This document shows, in pieces, positions 1 through 7,945 of a stretch of DNA of 64,000 bases (its first letter is position 1; each line of letters begins with the position of its first letter). A model generated the notes under the pieces. That model was not told where the DNA came from, made no database searches, and worked only from the letters and a program-made list of their open reading frames with translations. The DNA lies in the NCBI RefSeq assembly GCF_001269655.1, contig NZ_LHVE01000018.1, positions 87,541-151,540 of the forward strand, written 5' to 3'. The stretch comes from Pseudomonas thivervalensis. Its GTDB lineage: Bacteria > Pseudomonadota > Gammaproteobacteria > Pseudomonadales > Pseudomonadaceae. A program made the translations under genes and the position numbers.

Positions 1-1
1 C

Positions 2-1357
2 CGCGGCTGGTGTTTCGGTTTTGGCCTGTTTGGCGCCGGCACCAGTTGGATCTACGTCAGCATCCATAACTTCGGCGGCGCCTCGGTGCTGCTCGCCGGG
101 TTGTTGATGCTGCTGTTTATCGCCGCCATCGCCTGGTTCTTCGCCCTGCCCGCCTGGCTGTGGGCGCGCTGGTTGCGCCGCAACGAGGCGCCACTGGCCG
201 ATGCCCTGGCGTTCGCTGCACTGTGGTTGGGCCAGGAAGCGTTTCGTGGCTGGTTCCTCACCGGGTTCCCATGGCTGTATTCCGGTTACAGCCAGCTCGA
301 CGGCCCCCTGGCCGGTCTCGCGCCGCTGGGCGGGATGTGGCTGATTTCCTTCACCCTGGCCCTGACCGCCGCGCTGCTGTACAACGCGCCCCGGATGATC
401 CGCGGCGCCCGCAAAGGCTTCATTGCCGCAGGCGTGTTGCTGTTGATCGGCCCATGGGTGGCCGGCATGGCACTCAAGGGCCACGCCTGGACCAGCCCTT
501 CGGGCGACCCGCTGAGCGTCGCGGCGATCCAGGGCAACATCGAACAGAGCATGAAGTGGGACCCCGAGCAGCTCAACGCGCAACTGGCGCTATACCGCGA
601 CATGAGTTTTGCTTCCAAGCGCGTCGACCTGCTGATCTGGCCGGAAACCGCGGTGCCAGTGCTCAAGGATTCCGCCCAGGGCTACCTGGACATGATGGGC
701 AGCTTCGCCGCCGAGCGGCAGTCGGCGTTGATCACAGGCGTGCCGATCCGGCAACTGGTGCGTCACGAGAAGCGTTACTACAACGGCATCACCGTGACCG
801 GCGAAGGTGACGGTACCTACCTCAAGCAGAAACTCGTGCCGTTTGGCGAATACGTGCCGCTACAGGACCTCCTGCGCGGCCTGATCGCCTTCTTCGACCT
901 GCCGATGTCGGACTTCGCCCGGGGCCCGGCCGACCAGCCGCTGCTGCAAGCCAAGGGTTACCAGATCGCGCCGTTCATCTGCTATGAAGTGGTCTACCCG
1001 GAATTTGCCGCCAGCCTGTCGGCGCGCAGCGACCTGCTGTTGACCATCAGCAACGACACCTGGTTCGGCACCTCGATCGGCCCGCTGCAACACCTGCAAA
1101 TGGCCCAGATGCGCGCCCTGGAAGCCGGCCGCTGGATGATCCGCGCCACCAACAACGGCGTGACCGGCCTGATCAACCCCTTCGGCCAGATCACCGCACA
1201 GATCCCGCAATTCGAGCGCGGCATCCTGTACGGCGAAGTGGTGCCGATGCACGAGCTGACCCCATACCTGCAATGGCGCTCGTGGCCGTTGATCATTTTG
1301 TGCGTGTTGCTGCTGGGCTGGGCGTTGATGGCAGGACGGATGGCCAAGACCCTTTAA
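2..1357 (+). CDS. lnt: apolipoprotein N-acyltransferase (5' truncated by window edge)
   Basis: Transfers the third acyl chain to the N-terminal cysteine of lipoproteins in the inner membrane. The frame is open from base 2 and reads RGWCFGFGLFGAGTSWIYVS, typical of the Lnt N-terminal membrane region, so the start lies upstream of the window. Several hydrophobic segments precede a C-terminal nitrilase-like domain. That domain shows the expected catalytic signatures: Glu in WPETAVP, Lys in KQKLVPFGEY and Cys in FICYEVVYP. A final hydrophobic stretch (SWPLIILCVLLLGWALM) closes the protein. The GTG at 86 is an internal codon, not the start. Identification is firm; only the 5' end is missing. Confidence 0.96.
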   Translation, partial: RGWCFGFGLFGAGTSWIYVSIHNFGGASVLLAGLLMLLFIAAIAWFFALPAWLWARWLRRNEAPLADALAFAALWLGQEAFRGWFLTGFPWLYSGYSQLDGPLAGLAPLGGMWLISFTLALTAALLYNAPRMIRGARKGFIAAGVLLLIGPWVAGMALKGHAWTSPSGDPLSVAAIQGNIEQSMKWDPEQLNAQLALYRDMSFASKRVDLLIWPETAVPVLKDSAQGYLDMMGSFAAERQSALITGVPIRQLVRHEKRYYNGITVTGEGDGTYLKQKLVPFGEYVPLQDLLRGLIAFFDLPMSDFARGPADQPLLQAKGYQIAPFICYEVVYPEFAASLSARSDLLLTISNDTWFGTSIGPLQHLQMAQMRALEAGRWMIRATNNGVTGLINPFGQITAQIPQFERGILYGEVVPMHELTPYLQWRSWPLIILCVLLLGWALMAGRMAKTL

Positions 1358-1389
1358 GGTTTTCGATAATCCTTGCTCCTGCTGGACTC

Positions 1390-1500
1390 TGTAGGAGCTG
1401 CCGAAGGCTGCGATCTTTTGATCTTGATCTTGATCTTTCACTCCCGACTCAATTGTCTGGGACAAGATCGCAGCCTCGCTCCGCTCGACAGCTCCTACAG
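1390..1500. repeat. Family C intergenic palindrome
   Basis: The element begins TGTAGGAGCTGCCGAAGG and ends in the near inverse complement CGACAGCTCCTACAG, with GATC-rich inner arms (CTGCGATCTTTTGATC, then GATCGCAGCC). The same element recurs at about 7438, 27152, 30399, 35111 and 41639, always between genes. It could form one long hairpin between lnt and the convergent ydcF-like gene, so a bidirectional transcript-end role is possible but not shown. Confidence 0.8.
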
Positions 1501-1540
1501 GTGCGTTCCCGCGGGATAATTGCACTTGCCGCAATACCAC

Positions 1541-2302
1541 TCAGCGGTAGAACAACCAATACCCCACCAACCCCACCGCCTCGTTCATCAACTGCCCGGA
1601 CTGCCAGATCGCCTTGAACTCCGGCATCCAGCCGCCCAGTGGCCGGGCATTGTCCTGCCCCAGGAAACCGACCGGCGCCGGCACCACTTCAAACCCCGAG
1701 CGTTCGAAACTCCAGACCGCCCGCGGCATGTGCCAGGCCTGGGTGACCACCACGACTCGCTTGATACCTTCCGGCAACAGGATCTCGGCGCTCATTTGAG
1801 CGTTTTCCCAGGTCGTGCGGCTACGCCCCTCCTGCCAGCGCACATCGACACCGAAATCCTCACGCATCGAGTCGGCCATCAGCATGGCCTCGCTGGGCGG
1901 GGTGCCGTAGTGCAAGCCGCCGGTTGTCAGCACGGGCAAGCCCGAAGCCTTGGCCAGTCGCGCCGCATAACGCTGGCGTTCGAGACCGACACCGGTGGGC
2001 TGGTCGGCGCCCCAGGCCGGGTCGCCGCGCTCGCGACCGGAACCCAATATCACGATGGCGTCGGCACGCTGGGCCAGGGTCGCCCATTCATTGCGCAGCA
2101 ACGGCGGTTCGCGTTCCAAGGCCTTGGCGCTCCACTGCACCACCACCGGCAGGCTCATCAGCCAGAAGCCGCCCAGGCCCACGGCGAAACACAAGCGGGC
2201 CAGGCGCGGCCGTGAGTTGCGCCACCACCAGGCGAGCGCCAACAGCAGCAAGAGAATGCCGGGCGGCAATAAAAGTTGTTTGATGAAATAGCGAAACGGC
2301 AT
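1541..2302 (-). CDS. YdcF/SanA/ElyC-family (DUF218) membrane protein
   Basis: 253-residue protein with two N-terminal hydrophobic segments (about residues 10-24 and 38-56) followed by a DUF218 domain. Motifs typical of the family are visible: DAIVILGSGRERG, SGLPVLTTGG, EGRSRTTWENA and VVVVTQAWHMPRA. ElyC, a relative in E. coli, affects envelope biogenesis; the biochemical function of the family is unsettled. It is convergent with lnt and separated from it by a family C palindrome. Confidence 0.85.
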   Translation of the reverse strand: MPFRYFIKQLLLPPGILLLLLALAWWWRNSRPRLARLCFAVGLGGFWLMSLPVVVQWSAKALEREPPLLRNEWATLAQRADAIVILGSGRERGDPAWGADQPTGVGLERQRYAARLAKASGLPVLTTGGLHYGTPPSEAMLMADSMREDFGVDVRWQEGRSRTTWENAQMSAEILLPEGIKRVVVVTQAWHMPRAVWSFERSGFEVVPAPVGFLGQDNARPLGGWMPEFKAIWQSGQLMNEAVGLVGYWLFYR

Positions 2303-2405
2303 CGGGCATCTCCATAGATGCCCGAAGCCTAGGTGGGTTGACGCAAAGCGACAACAGATTCGAAAAAACCTTGAATCGAAAAAAGCGACACGCGTGAATC
2401 CGGCG

Positions 2406-2726
2406 TTACTTGAACTGCAGTGACCGGACCTTTACAGCATCCTTGTCGGGCGTCCGGTCCTTGAGCCATACAACCTTGGCCGAACGGGGCGCATCGAGAC
2501 GCTTGAGTACCTGGGCCCCACTGGTGGGGGGTTGATGTCCGACCTGCTCGAGGTAAGCCTTGACCAGTTCGAACTCTGCGGGGCTCAAGCCGCGCAGTTC
2601 CAGCTCTGCCGGACGTTCATCACGCAAGCGACCGGCGGTTCTTGCAGCGTCCAGGGCCACCCCGAGACGATCGATCAGTTTTTCATACAACTCAGGTGTA
2701 GCGACTTTTCGTTGTGATTCAACCAT
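2406..2726 (-). CDS. conserved small protein of unknown function
   Basis: 106 residues, charged, no signal peptide and no membrane segment. It starts MVESQRKVATPELYEKLIDR and has a helical, leucine-rich first half (ELRGLSPAEFELVKAYLEQVG) and a basic C-terminus. It lies between the ydcF-like gene and leuS. I do not recognise a characterised family. The start ATG (complement 2726) is preceded by GGTGAGGG, a plausible ribosome-binding site. Confidence 0.7.
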   Translation of the reverse strand: MVESQRKVATPELYEKLIDRLGVALDAARTAGRLRDERPAELELRGLSPAEFELVKAYLEQVGHQPPTSGAQVLKRLDAPRSAKVVWLKDRTPDKDAVKVRSLQFK

Positions 2727-3018
2727 CCCTCACCTCATTGAAGATAAGACTCACTCCCCATTGAGAAGCTTAGCTTCGCTGGGCAAACCGGCAGGGCGCC
2801 GCGACCAACGGCCCTGAACACGGGTCCTCGCCAGCGGTCGTCGATGGCCAGCACGCAATCAGGGTTTCCCTCGGTAGAGCGCGGTCATGTATGCTACGGC
2901 GCTTCCTGTAACTCCACTTCCAGCTTGGCTGGGCATCGAAAACGCCGCATTCGGCGTCGTCTGCGTCCAGCATCGCCACGAAGAGGATTGGGCCACCCCA
3001 TTCAGTACAAAAGTAGCC
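2727..3018. other. leuS upstream region
   Basis: About 290 bases between the divergent small gene and leuS. No T-box-like structure and no convincing ORF are visible. An in-frame GTG-type extension of leuS to 2887 exists but has no homology to LeuS N-termini. TATGCT at about 2888 could be a -10 for leuS, but the matching -35 is poor, so no promoter is called. Confidence 0.4.
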
Positions 3019-5625
3019 ATGCACGAACACTACCAGCCCCGTGAAATCGAAGCCGCCGCCCAGTCGTTCTGGGACGAGCAAAAGTCCTTTGAAGTCAGTG
3101 AACAGCCAGGCAAGGAAACTTACTACTGCCTGTCGATGTTCCCTTACCCCAGCGGCAAGCTACACATGGGGCATGTGCGCAACTACACCATCGGCGACGT
3201 GATCTCCCGCTACCAGCGCATGCAAGGCAAGAACGTCCTGCAACCCATGGGTTGGGACGCCTTCGGCATGCCGGCGGAAAACGCCGCGATGAAGAACAAC
3301 GTGGCGCCCGCCAAGTGGACCTACGAAAACATCGCCTACATGAAGACCCAGCTGCGCAGCCTGGGCCTGGCGGTGGACTGGTCCCGCGAAGTGACCACCT
3401 GCAAGCCCGACTACTACCGCTGGGAACAATGGCTGTTCACCCGCCTGTTCGAAAAAGGCGTGATCTACCGCAAGAACGGCACCGTGAACTGGGACCCGGT
3501 GGACCAGACCGTACTGGCCAACGAGCAAGTGATCGACGGTCGCGGCTGGCGCTCCGGCGCGCTGATCGAAAAGCGCGAGATCCCGATGTACTACTTCAAG
3601 ATCACTGCCTACGCGGATGAGCTCCTGGAGAGTCTCGACGAGCTGACCGGCTGGCCCGAGCAGGTCAAGACCATGCAGCGCAACTGGATCGGCAAGTCCC
3701 GGGGCATGGAAGTGCAGTTCCCGTATGACGTCGCCTCCATTGGCGAAGCCGGCACGCTGAAAGTCTTCACCACCCGTCCGGACACCCTGATGGGCGCCAC
3801 CTACGTGGCCGTGGCCGCCGAGCATCCGCTGGCCACCCTGGCGGCACAGAACAACCCCGAGCTGCAGGCGTTCATCGCCGAATGCAAGGGCGGCAGCGTT
3901 GCCGAAGCCGACGTCGCCACCCAAGAGAAGAAAGGCCTGCCGACGTCGTTGTTCGTCGAGCACCCGCTCACCGGCGAGAAACTGCCGGTGTGGGTCGCCA
4001 ACTACGTGCTGATGCACTACGGCGACGGCGCGGTCATGGCCGTCCCGGCCCACGACGAGCGTGATTTCGAATTCGCCCACAAGTACAACCTGCCGGTCAA
4101 ACCAGTCGTGCGCACCAGCGCCGGCGACCAGACCCCGGCACCTTGGCTTGACGCCTATGGCGAGCACGGCGAGCTGATCAACTCCGGCGAGTTCAACGGC
4201 CTGGATTTCGTCGGTGCGTTCGATGCCATCGAAGTCGCCCTGATCAAGAAGAACCTCGGTGCCTCGCGCACCCAGTTCCGCCTGCGCGACTGGGGCATCA
4301 GCCGCCAGCGCTACTGGGGCTGCCCGATCCCGATCGTGCACTGCGACACCTGCGGTGACGTACCGGTGCCGGAAGATCAACTGCCCGTGGTCCTGCCGGA
4401 AGACGTCGTACCCGACGGCGCCGGCTCGCCCCTGGCGCGCATGCCCGAGTTCTACGAGTGCAGCTGCCCGAAATGCGGCGCACCGGCCAAGCGTGAAACC
4501 GACACCATGGACACCTTCGTCGAGTCCTCCTGGTACTACGCCCGCTACGCCTCGCCGCACTATGAAGGCGGCCTGGTGGAAAAATCCGCGGCTGACCACT
4601 GGTTGCCGGTGGACCAGTACATCGGTGGCATCGAACACGCCATCCTCCACCTGCTCTATGCGCGTTTCTTCCACAAGCTGATGCGCGACGAAGGCCTGGT
4701 GAGCTCCAACGAGCCGTTCAAGAACCTGCTGACCCAAGGCATGGTGATCGCCGAGACTTACTATCGTCGCGAAGCCAACGGTGCCTACACCTGGTTCAAC
4801 CCGAGCGACGTCGAGCTCGAGCGCGACAGCAAGGCCAAGGTCATCAGCGCCAAGCTGATCGCCGACGGCCTGCCGGTGGAAATCGGCGGCACCGAGAAAA
4901 TGGCCAAGTCGAAGAACAACGGCGTCGACCCGCAGTCGATGATCGACCAGTTCGGCGCGGACACCTGCCGCCTGTTCATGATGTTCGCCTCGCCACCCGA
5001 CATGAGCGCGGAATGGTCCGACTCGGGCGTCGAAGGCTCGCACCGCTTCCTCAAGCGCGTCTGGCGCTTGGCGCAGGCGCACGTCACCCAGGGCCTGCCG
5101 GGCAAACTGGACGTCGCCAGCCTGAACGACGAGCAGAAAGCCGTTCGTCGTTCGATCCACCTGGCCATCAAGCAGGCCAGCCATGACGTCGGCCAGAACC
5201 ACAAATTCAACACCGCCATCGCTCAGGTGATGACGCTGATGAACGTGCTGGAAAAAGCCGCCCAAGGCACCGAGCAGGATCGCGCTCTGGTTCACGAAGG
5301 CCTGGAAGCCGTGACGTTGTTGCTGGCACCGATCACACCGCACATCAGCCACGAGCTATGGAATCAACTGGGTCACGCTGACCCGGTGATCGACGCCCGC
5401 TGGCCGCTGGTGGATGAAACCGCACTGGTGCAGGACAGCCTGACCCTGGTCATCCAGGTCAATGGCAAGCTGCGCGGCCAGATCGAGATGCCGGCCGCCG
5501 CCACACGCGAAGAAGTCGAAGCCGCGGCGCGGGCCAATGAAAACGTGCTGCGCTTTGTCGATGGCCTGACGATTCGCAAAGTGATCGTCGTGCCCGGCAA
5601 ACTGGTCAACATCGTCGCAAGCTAA
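3019..5625 (+). CDS. leuS: leucyl-tRNA synthetase
   Basis: Charges tRNA-Leu with leucine; class I synthetase, cytosolic. 868 residues from the ATG at 3019, the usual family length, starting MHEHYQPREIEAAAQ. The HIGH-type motif appears as HMGH in SGKLHMGHVRNYTIGD, and KMAKSKNNGVDP supplies the KMSKS-type loop. The CP1 editing domain carries the threonine-rich TTRPDTLMGATY segment. The C-terminal LTLVIQVNGKLRG is typical of LeuS. Followed by a hairpin and then lptE. Confidence 0.98.
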   Translation: MHEHYQPREIEAAAQSFWDEQKSFEVSEQPGKETYYCLSMFPYPSGKLHMGHVRNYTIGDVISRYQRMQGKNVLQPMGWDAFGMPAENAAMKNNVAPAKWTYENIAYMKTQLRSLGLAVDWSREVTTCKPDYYRWEQWLFTRLFEKGVIYRKNGTVNWDPVDQTVLANEQVIDGRGWRSGALIEKREIPMYYFKITAYADELLESLDELTGWPEQVKTMQRNWIGKSRGMEVQFPYDVASIGEAGTLKVFTTRPDTLMGATYVAVAAEHPLATLAAQNNPELQAFIAECKGGSVAEADVATQEKKGLPTSLFVEHPLTGEKLPVWVANYVLMHYGDGAVMAVPAHDERDFEFAHKYNLPVKPVVRTSAGDQTPAPWLDAYGEHGELINSGEFNGLDFVGAFDAIEVALIKKNLGASRTQFRLRDWGISRQRYWGCPIPIVHCDTCGDVPVPEDQLPVVLPEDVVPDGAGSPLARMPEFYECSCPKCGAPAKRETDTMDTFVESSWYYARYASPHYEGGLVEKSAADHWLPVDQYIGGIEHAILHLLYARFFHKLMRDEGLVSSNEPFKNLLTQGMVIAETYYRREANGAYTWFNPSDVELERDSKAKVISAKLIADGLPVEIGGTEKMAKSKNNGVDPQSMIDQFGADTCRLFMMFASPPDMSAEWSDSGVEGSHRFLKRVWRLAQAHVTQGLPGKLDVASLNDEQKAVRRSIHLAIKQASHDVGQNHKFNTAIAQVMTLMNVLEKAAQGTEQDRALVHEGLEAVTLLLAPITPHISHELWNQLGHADPVIDARWPLVDETALVQDSLTLVIQVNGKLRGQIEMPAAATREEVEAAARANENVLRFVDGLTIRKVIVVPGKLVNIVAS

Positions 5626-5633
5626 TTGGATCG

Positions 5634-5657
5634 GGCGCCAGGCTCAAGCCTGGCGCC
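5634..5657 (+). terminator. hairpin after leuS
   Basis: GGCGCCAGGC pairs perfectly with GCCTGGCGCC around a TCAA loop, nine bases after the leuS stop. No T-run follows, so it may be a 3' stabiliser or partial attenuator rather than a true terminator before lptE. Confidence 0.5.
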
Positions 5658-5715
5658 GAATACAACCTGCGGGGTCGCATGGTCGACCCCCATAGGGTTC
5701 AAGGGGAGCAACAAG

Positions 5716-6321
5716 ATGATCAAACGTAATCTGCTGGTAGTGGGCCTGGCGGTCCTGTTGAGCGCCTGCGGCTTCCAACTGCGCGGCACCGGCACCACCG
5801 AGCTGGCGATCAAGGAACTGGACCTCAGCGCACGGGACGCCTATGGCGAAACCGTGAAAATGCTGCGCCAGACCCTGGAAAACAGCGGCGTCAAGGTCTA
5901 CAGCGGCGCGCCGTACAAGCTGGTGCTGGCCGGTGAACAACAAAGCCAGCGCAGCCTGAGCTATGCCGGTGCCGGTCGTTCGGCCGAATACGAGCTGACC
6001 AACGTGCTGAGCTATGAGATCCGTGGCCACAACGACCTGTCGCTGCTGGACGACAAGCTGCAAGTGCAAAAGGTCTACCTGCACGACGGCAACAACATCG
6101 CCGGCTCCGACCAGGAGTCCATCGAAGTACGCAACGAAATGCGTCGTGAACTCGTACAGCGCATGATACTGCGTCTGCAACAGCTGAACCCGGCCCAACT
6201 GGAACAGTTGCAACAGACCGCCGACGCCCGCGCCAAAGCGGAAGCCGAAGCCCTGGAAGCAGCGCGCAAGGCTGAAGCGGAAACGCCGCAACAGTCGCCG
6301 ATGCAGATCCCGGCCGAATAA
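5716..6321 (+). CDS. lptE: LPS-assembly lipoprotein LptE
   Basis: Outer-membrane lipoprotein that plugs and assembles LptD for lipopolysaccharide export. 201 residues from the ATG at 5716, which has AAGGGGAG upstream. A lipoprotein signal ends in the lipobox LLSAC, followed by GFQLRGTG, the hallmark of LptE/RlpB. The C-terminal ~30 residues are an Ala/Glu/Lys-rich tail (ADARAKAEAEALEAARKAE), as usual in pseudomonads. Likely co-transcribed with leuS and holA. Confidence 0.95.
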   Translation: MIKRNLLVVGLAVLLSACGFQLRGTGTTELAIKELDLSARDAYGETVKMLRQTLENSGVKVYSGAPYKLVLAGEQQSQRSLSYAGAGRSAEYELTNVLSYEIRGHNDLSLLDDKLQVQKVYLHDGNNIAGSDQESIEVRNEMRRELVQRMILRLQQLNPAQLEQLQQTADARAKAEAEALEAARKAEAETPQQSPMQIPAE

Positions 6322-6326
6322 GCCTT

Positions 6327-6348
6327 GCGGGGCGCTCCGGCGCCCCGC
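6327..6348 (+). terminator. GC-rich hairpin between lptE and holA
   Basis: GCGGGGCGC pairs with GCGCCCCGC around TCCG. It sits in the 40-base gap between the lptE stop and the holA ATG, and only a short pyrimidine run (CTTCTCTTT) follows. It could attenuate read-through into holA or keep its start region open; termination is not assured. Confidence 0.5.
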
Positions 6349-6361
6349 TCGCCTTCTCTTT

Positions 6362-7399
6362 ATGAAGCTCGCTCCCGCCCAACTCGGCAAACACCTGCAA
6401 GGCGCCCTCGCGCCGGTCTATATCATCAGCGGCGATGACCCGCTGCTGTGCCAGGAAGCCGCCGACGCCATCCGCTCTGCTGCCCGCCAGCAGGGCTTCG
6501 ACGAACGCCAGGTCTTCGCCGCCGACGCCAGTTTCGACTGGGGTACCCTGCTGCAGGCTGGGGCGAGCATGTCGCTGTTCGCTGAAAAACGCCTGCTGGA
6601 ACTGCGTTTGCCGTCCGGCAAACCCGGTGACAAGGGCGCTGCGGCCCTGATCGAATATTGCTCGCGGCCGGCCGAGGACACCGTACTGCTCATCAGCCTG
6701 CCGAAACTCGACGGCAGCGCGCAGAAGACCAAATGGGGCAAGGCCCTGGTCGAAGGTCAGCAGACCCAGTTCGTGCAGATCTGGCCAGTGGACGTCAGCC
6801 AGTTGCCCAGCTGGATCCGCCAGCGCCTGTCCCAGGCCGGTCTCTCGGCCAGCCAGGACGCGGTGGAGCTGATTGCCGCCCGAGTCGAAGGCAACCTGCT
6901 GGCCGCGGCCCAGGAAATCGAAAAGCTCAAGCTGATGGCCGAGGGCGGACAGATCACCGTGGAAACGGTGCAGGCCGCCGTGGCCGACAGTGCGCGCTTC
7001 GATGTCTTCGGGCTGACCGATGCGATCCTCAACGGTGAAGCCGCCCACGCCTTGCGCATGCTCGAGGGCCTGCGGGGCGAAGGCGTCGAGCCGCCGGTGA
7101 TCCTCTGGGCCCTGGCTCGGGAACTGCGCTTGTTGGCTAACCTGTCCCTGCAGTACAGCCAGGGCGTCCCGCTGGACAAAGCCTTCAGCCAGGCCCGCCC
7201 GCCCGTCTGGGATAAACGCAAACCCCTGATGAGCAAGGCCCTGCAACGTTATTCCGCATCGCGCTGGGCGCAATTGCTGCTCGAAGCCCAGCGCATCGAT
7301 GCGCAGATCAAGGGCCAGGCCGCCGGCTCGCCGTGGATGAGCCTCAGTCGGTTGTCGTTGTTGATGGCTGGGCAGCGACTCCCTTTGCCCGCTGAATAA
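6362..7399 (+). CDS. holA: DNA polymerase III delta subunit
   Basis: Clamp-loader subunit that opens the beta sliding clamp. 345 residues, the normal length, beginning MKLAPAQLGKHLQGALAPVYIISGDDPLLCQE. The YIISGDDPLL segment and the later LRGEGVEPPVILWALARELRLL are characteristic of HolA. It follows lptE as in other pseudomonads. Confidence 0.96.
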   Translation: MKLAPAQLGKHLQGALAPVYIISGDDPLLCQEAADAIRSAARQQGFDERQVFAADASFDWGTLLQAGASMSLFAEKRLLELRLPSGKPGDKGAAALIEYCSRPAEDTVLLISLPKLDGSAQKTKWGKALVEGQQTQFVQIWPVDVSQLPSWIRQRLSQAGLSASQDAVELIAARVEGNLLAAAQEIEKLKLMAEGGQITVETVQAAVADSARFDVFGLTDAILNGEAAHALRMLEGLRGEGVEPPVILWALARELRLLANLSLQYSQGVPLDKAFSQARPPVWDKRKPLMSKALQRYSASRWAQLLLEAQRIDAQIKGQAAGSPWMSLSRLSLLMAGQRLPLPAE

Positions 7400-7409
7400 C
7401 ACAATATCT

Positions 7410-7582
7410 GTGGCGAGGGAGCTTGCTCCCGCTGGGGGTAGGAGCTGCCGAAGGCTGCGATCTTTTGATCTTGATTTTTCGCTTGCGACTCAATTGCCTG
7501 GGACAAGGTCGCAGCCTCGTTGCACTCGACAGCTCCTACGCTCCTACAGGCGCAGCCCAGCGGGAGCAAGCTCCCTCGCCAC
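7410..7582. repeat. Nested palindromes: family C inside family A
   Basis: The outer arms are GTGGCGAGGGAGCTTGCTCC and its inverse GGAGCAAGCTCCCTCGCCAC (family A). Between them lies a complete family C element (about 7438-7539, GTAGGAGCTGCCGAAGG to TCGACAGCTCCTAC) plus a short duplicated GCTCCTAC. The same nesting recurs at 41605-41771. Confidence 0.85.
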
Positions 7583-7708
7583 AAAAGCGCTCCAGCCACA
7601 ATGTCCCTTACCATCCTTGAAACTTCCTGCGCAATGCAGGGACTGGACAACCATCCCACTCTGTCCCATGATTTGCCCCGCAAAACCACCCCCACGAGAG
7701 ATCCCATC

Positions 7709-7873
7709 ATGAGCAAAAAGCCATCCAGGCATGGCCCCAACAAAGCCAAGTCCATCGTCGCCCAGCCCCTGTTCCGCAGCCGCCAGGAACGACCCGCCAA
7801 GGGCAAAGGCAGCTACCGCCGCGAAGCCTTCCAGTCTGACAACTGGGAGGCTTCTTGCTTTCTGGCTGCTTGA
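7709..7873 (+). CDS. arfA: alternative ribosome-rescue factor ArfA
   Basis: 54-residue basic protein beginning MSKKPSRHGPNKAKSIVAQ, then PLFRSRQERPAKGKGSYRRE and NWEAS. The PLFR...KGKGSY...NWEAS pattern is that of ArfA, which recruits release factor 2 to ribosomes stalled on non-stop mRNA when trans-translation fails. GAGAG precedes the ATG. The last codons overlap a 12-bp hairpin (7823-7854), so transcripts may end before the stop at 7871-7873. That is the arrangement known for E. coli arfA, whose own mRNA is non-stop and is therefore kept silent by tmRNA. Confidence 0.9.
   Translation: MSKKPSRHGPNKAKSIVAQPLFRSRQERPAKGKGSYRREAFQSDNWEASCFLAA
7823..7854 (+). terminator. intragenic hairpin near the 3' end of arfA
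   Basis: GAAGCCTTCCAG (7823-7834) pairs with CTGGGAGGCTTC (7843-7854), 12 pairs with one G-T, loop TCTGACAA, followed by TTGCTTT. It lies inside the arfA reading frame, before the stop codon. Termination here or RNase III cleavage would generate the non-stop message expected for ArfA autoregulation. Confidence 0.75.
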
Positions 7874-7945
7874 AACACTCGGACAAGCCCTACGCCCCTT
7901 TCGCATGTTAAGGTCAGCACCTGATTTGTATTTCTGGACCCGTGC

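Noticed and set aside
2887..3018. 44-codon N-terminal extension of leuS
   Set aside because: No similarity to LeuS; the ATG at 3019 gives the normal N-terminus.
3160..5352. 730-codon open frame on the minus strand opposite leuS
   Set aside because: Composition mirrors the GC-rich leuS codons; no recognisable domain, and leuS is certain on the other strand.
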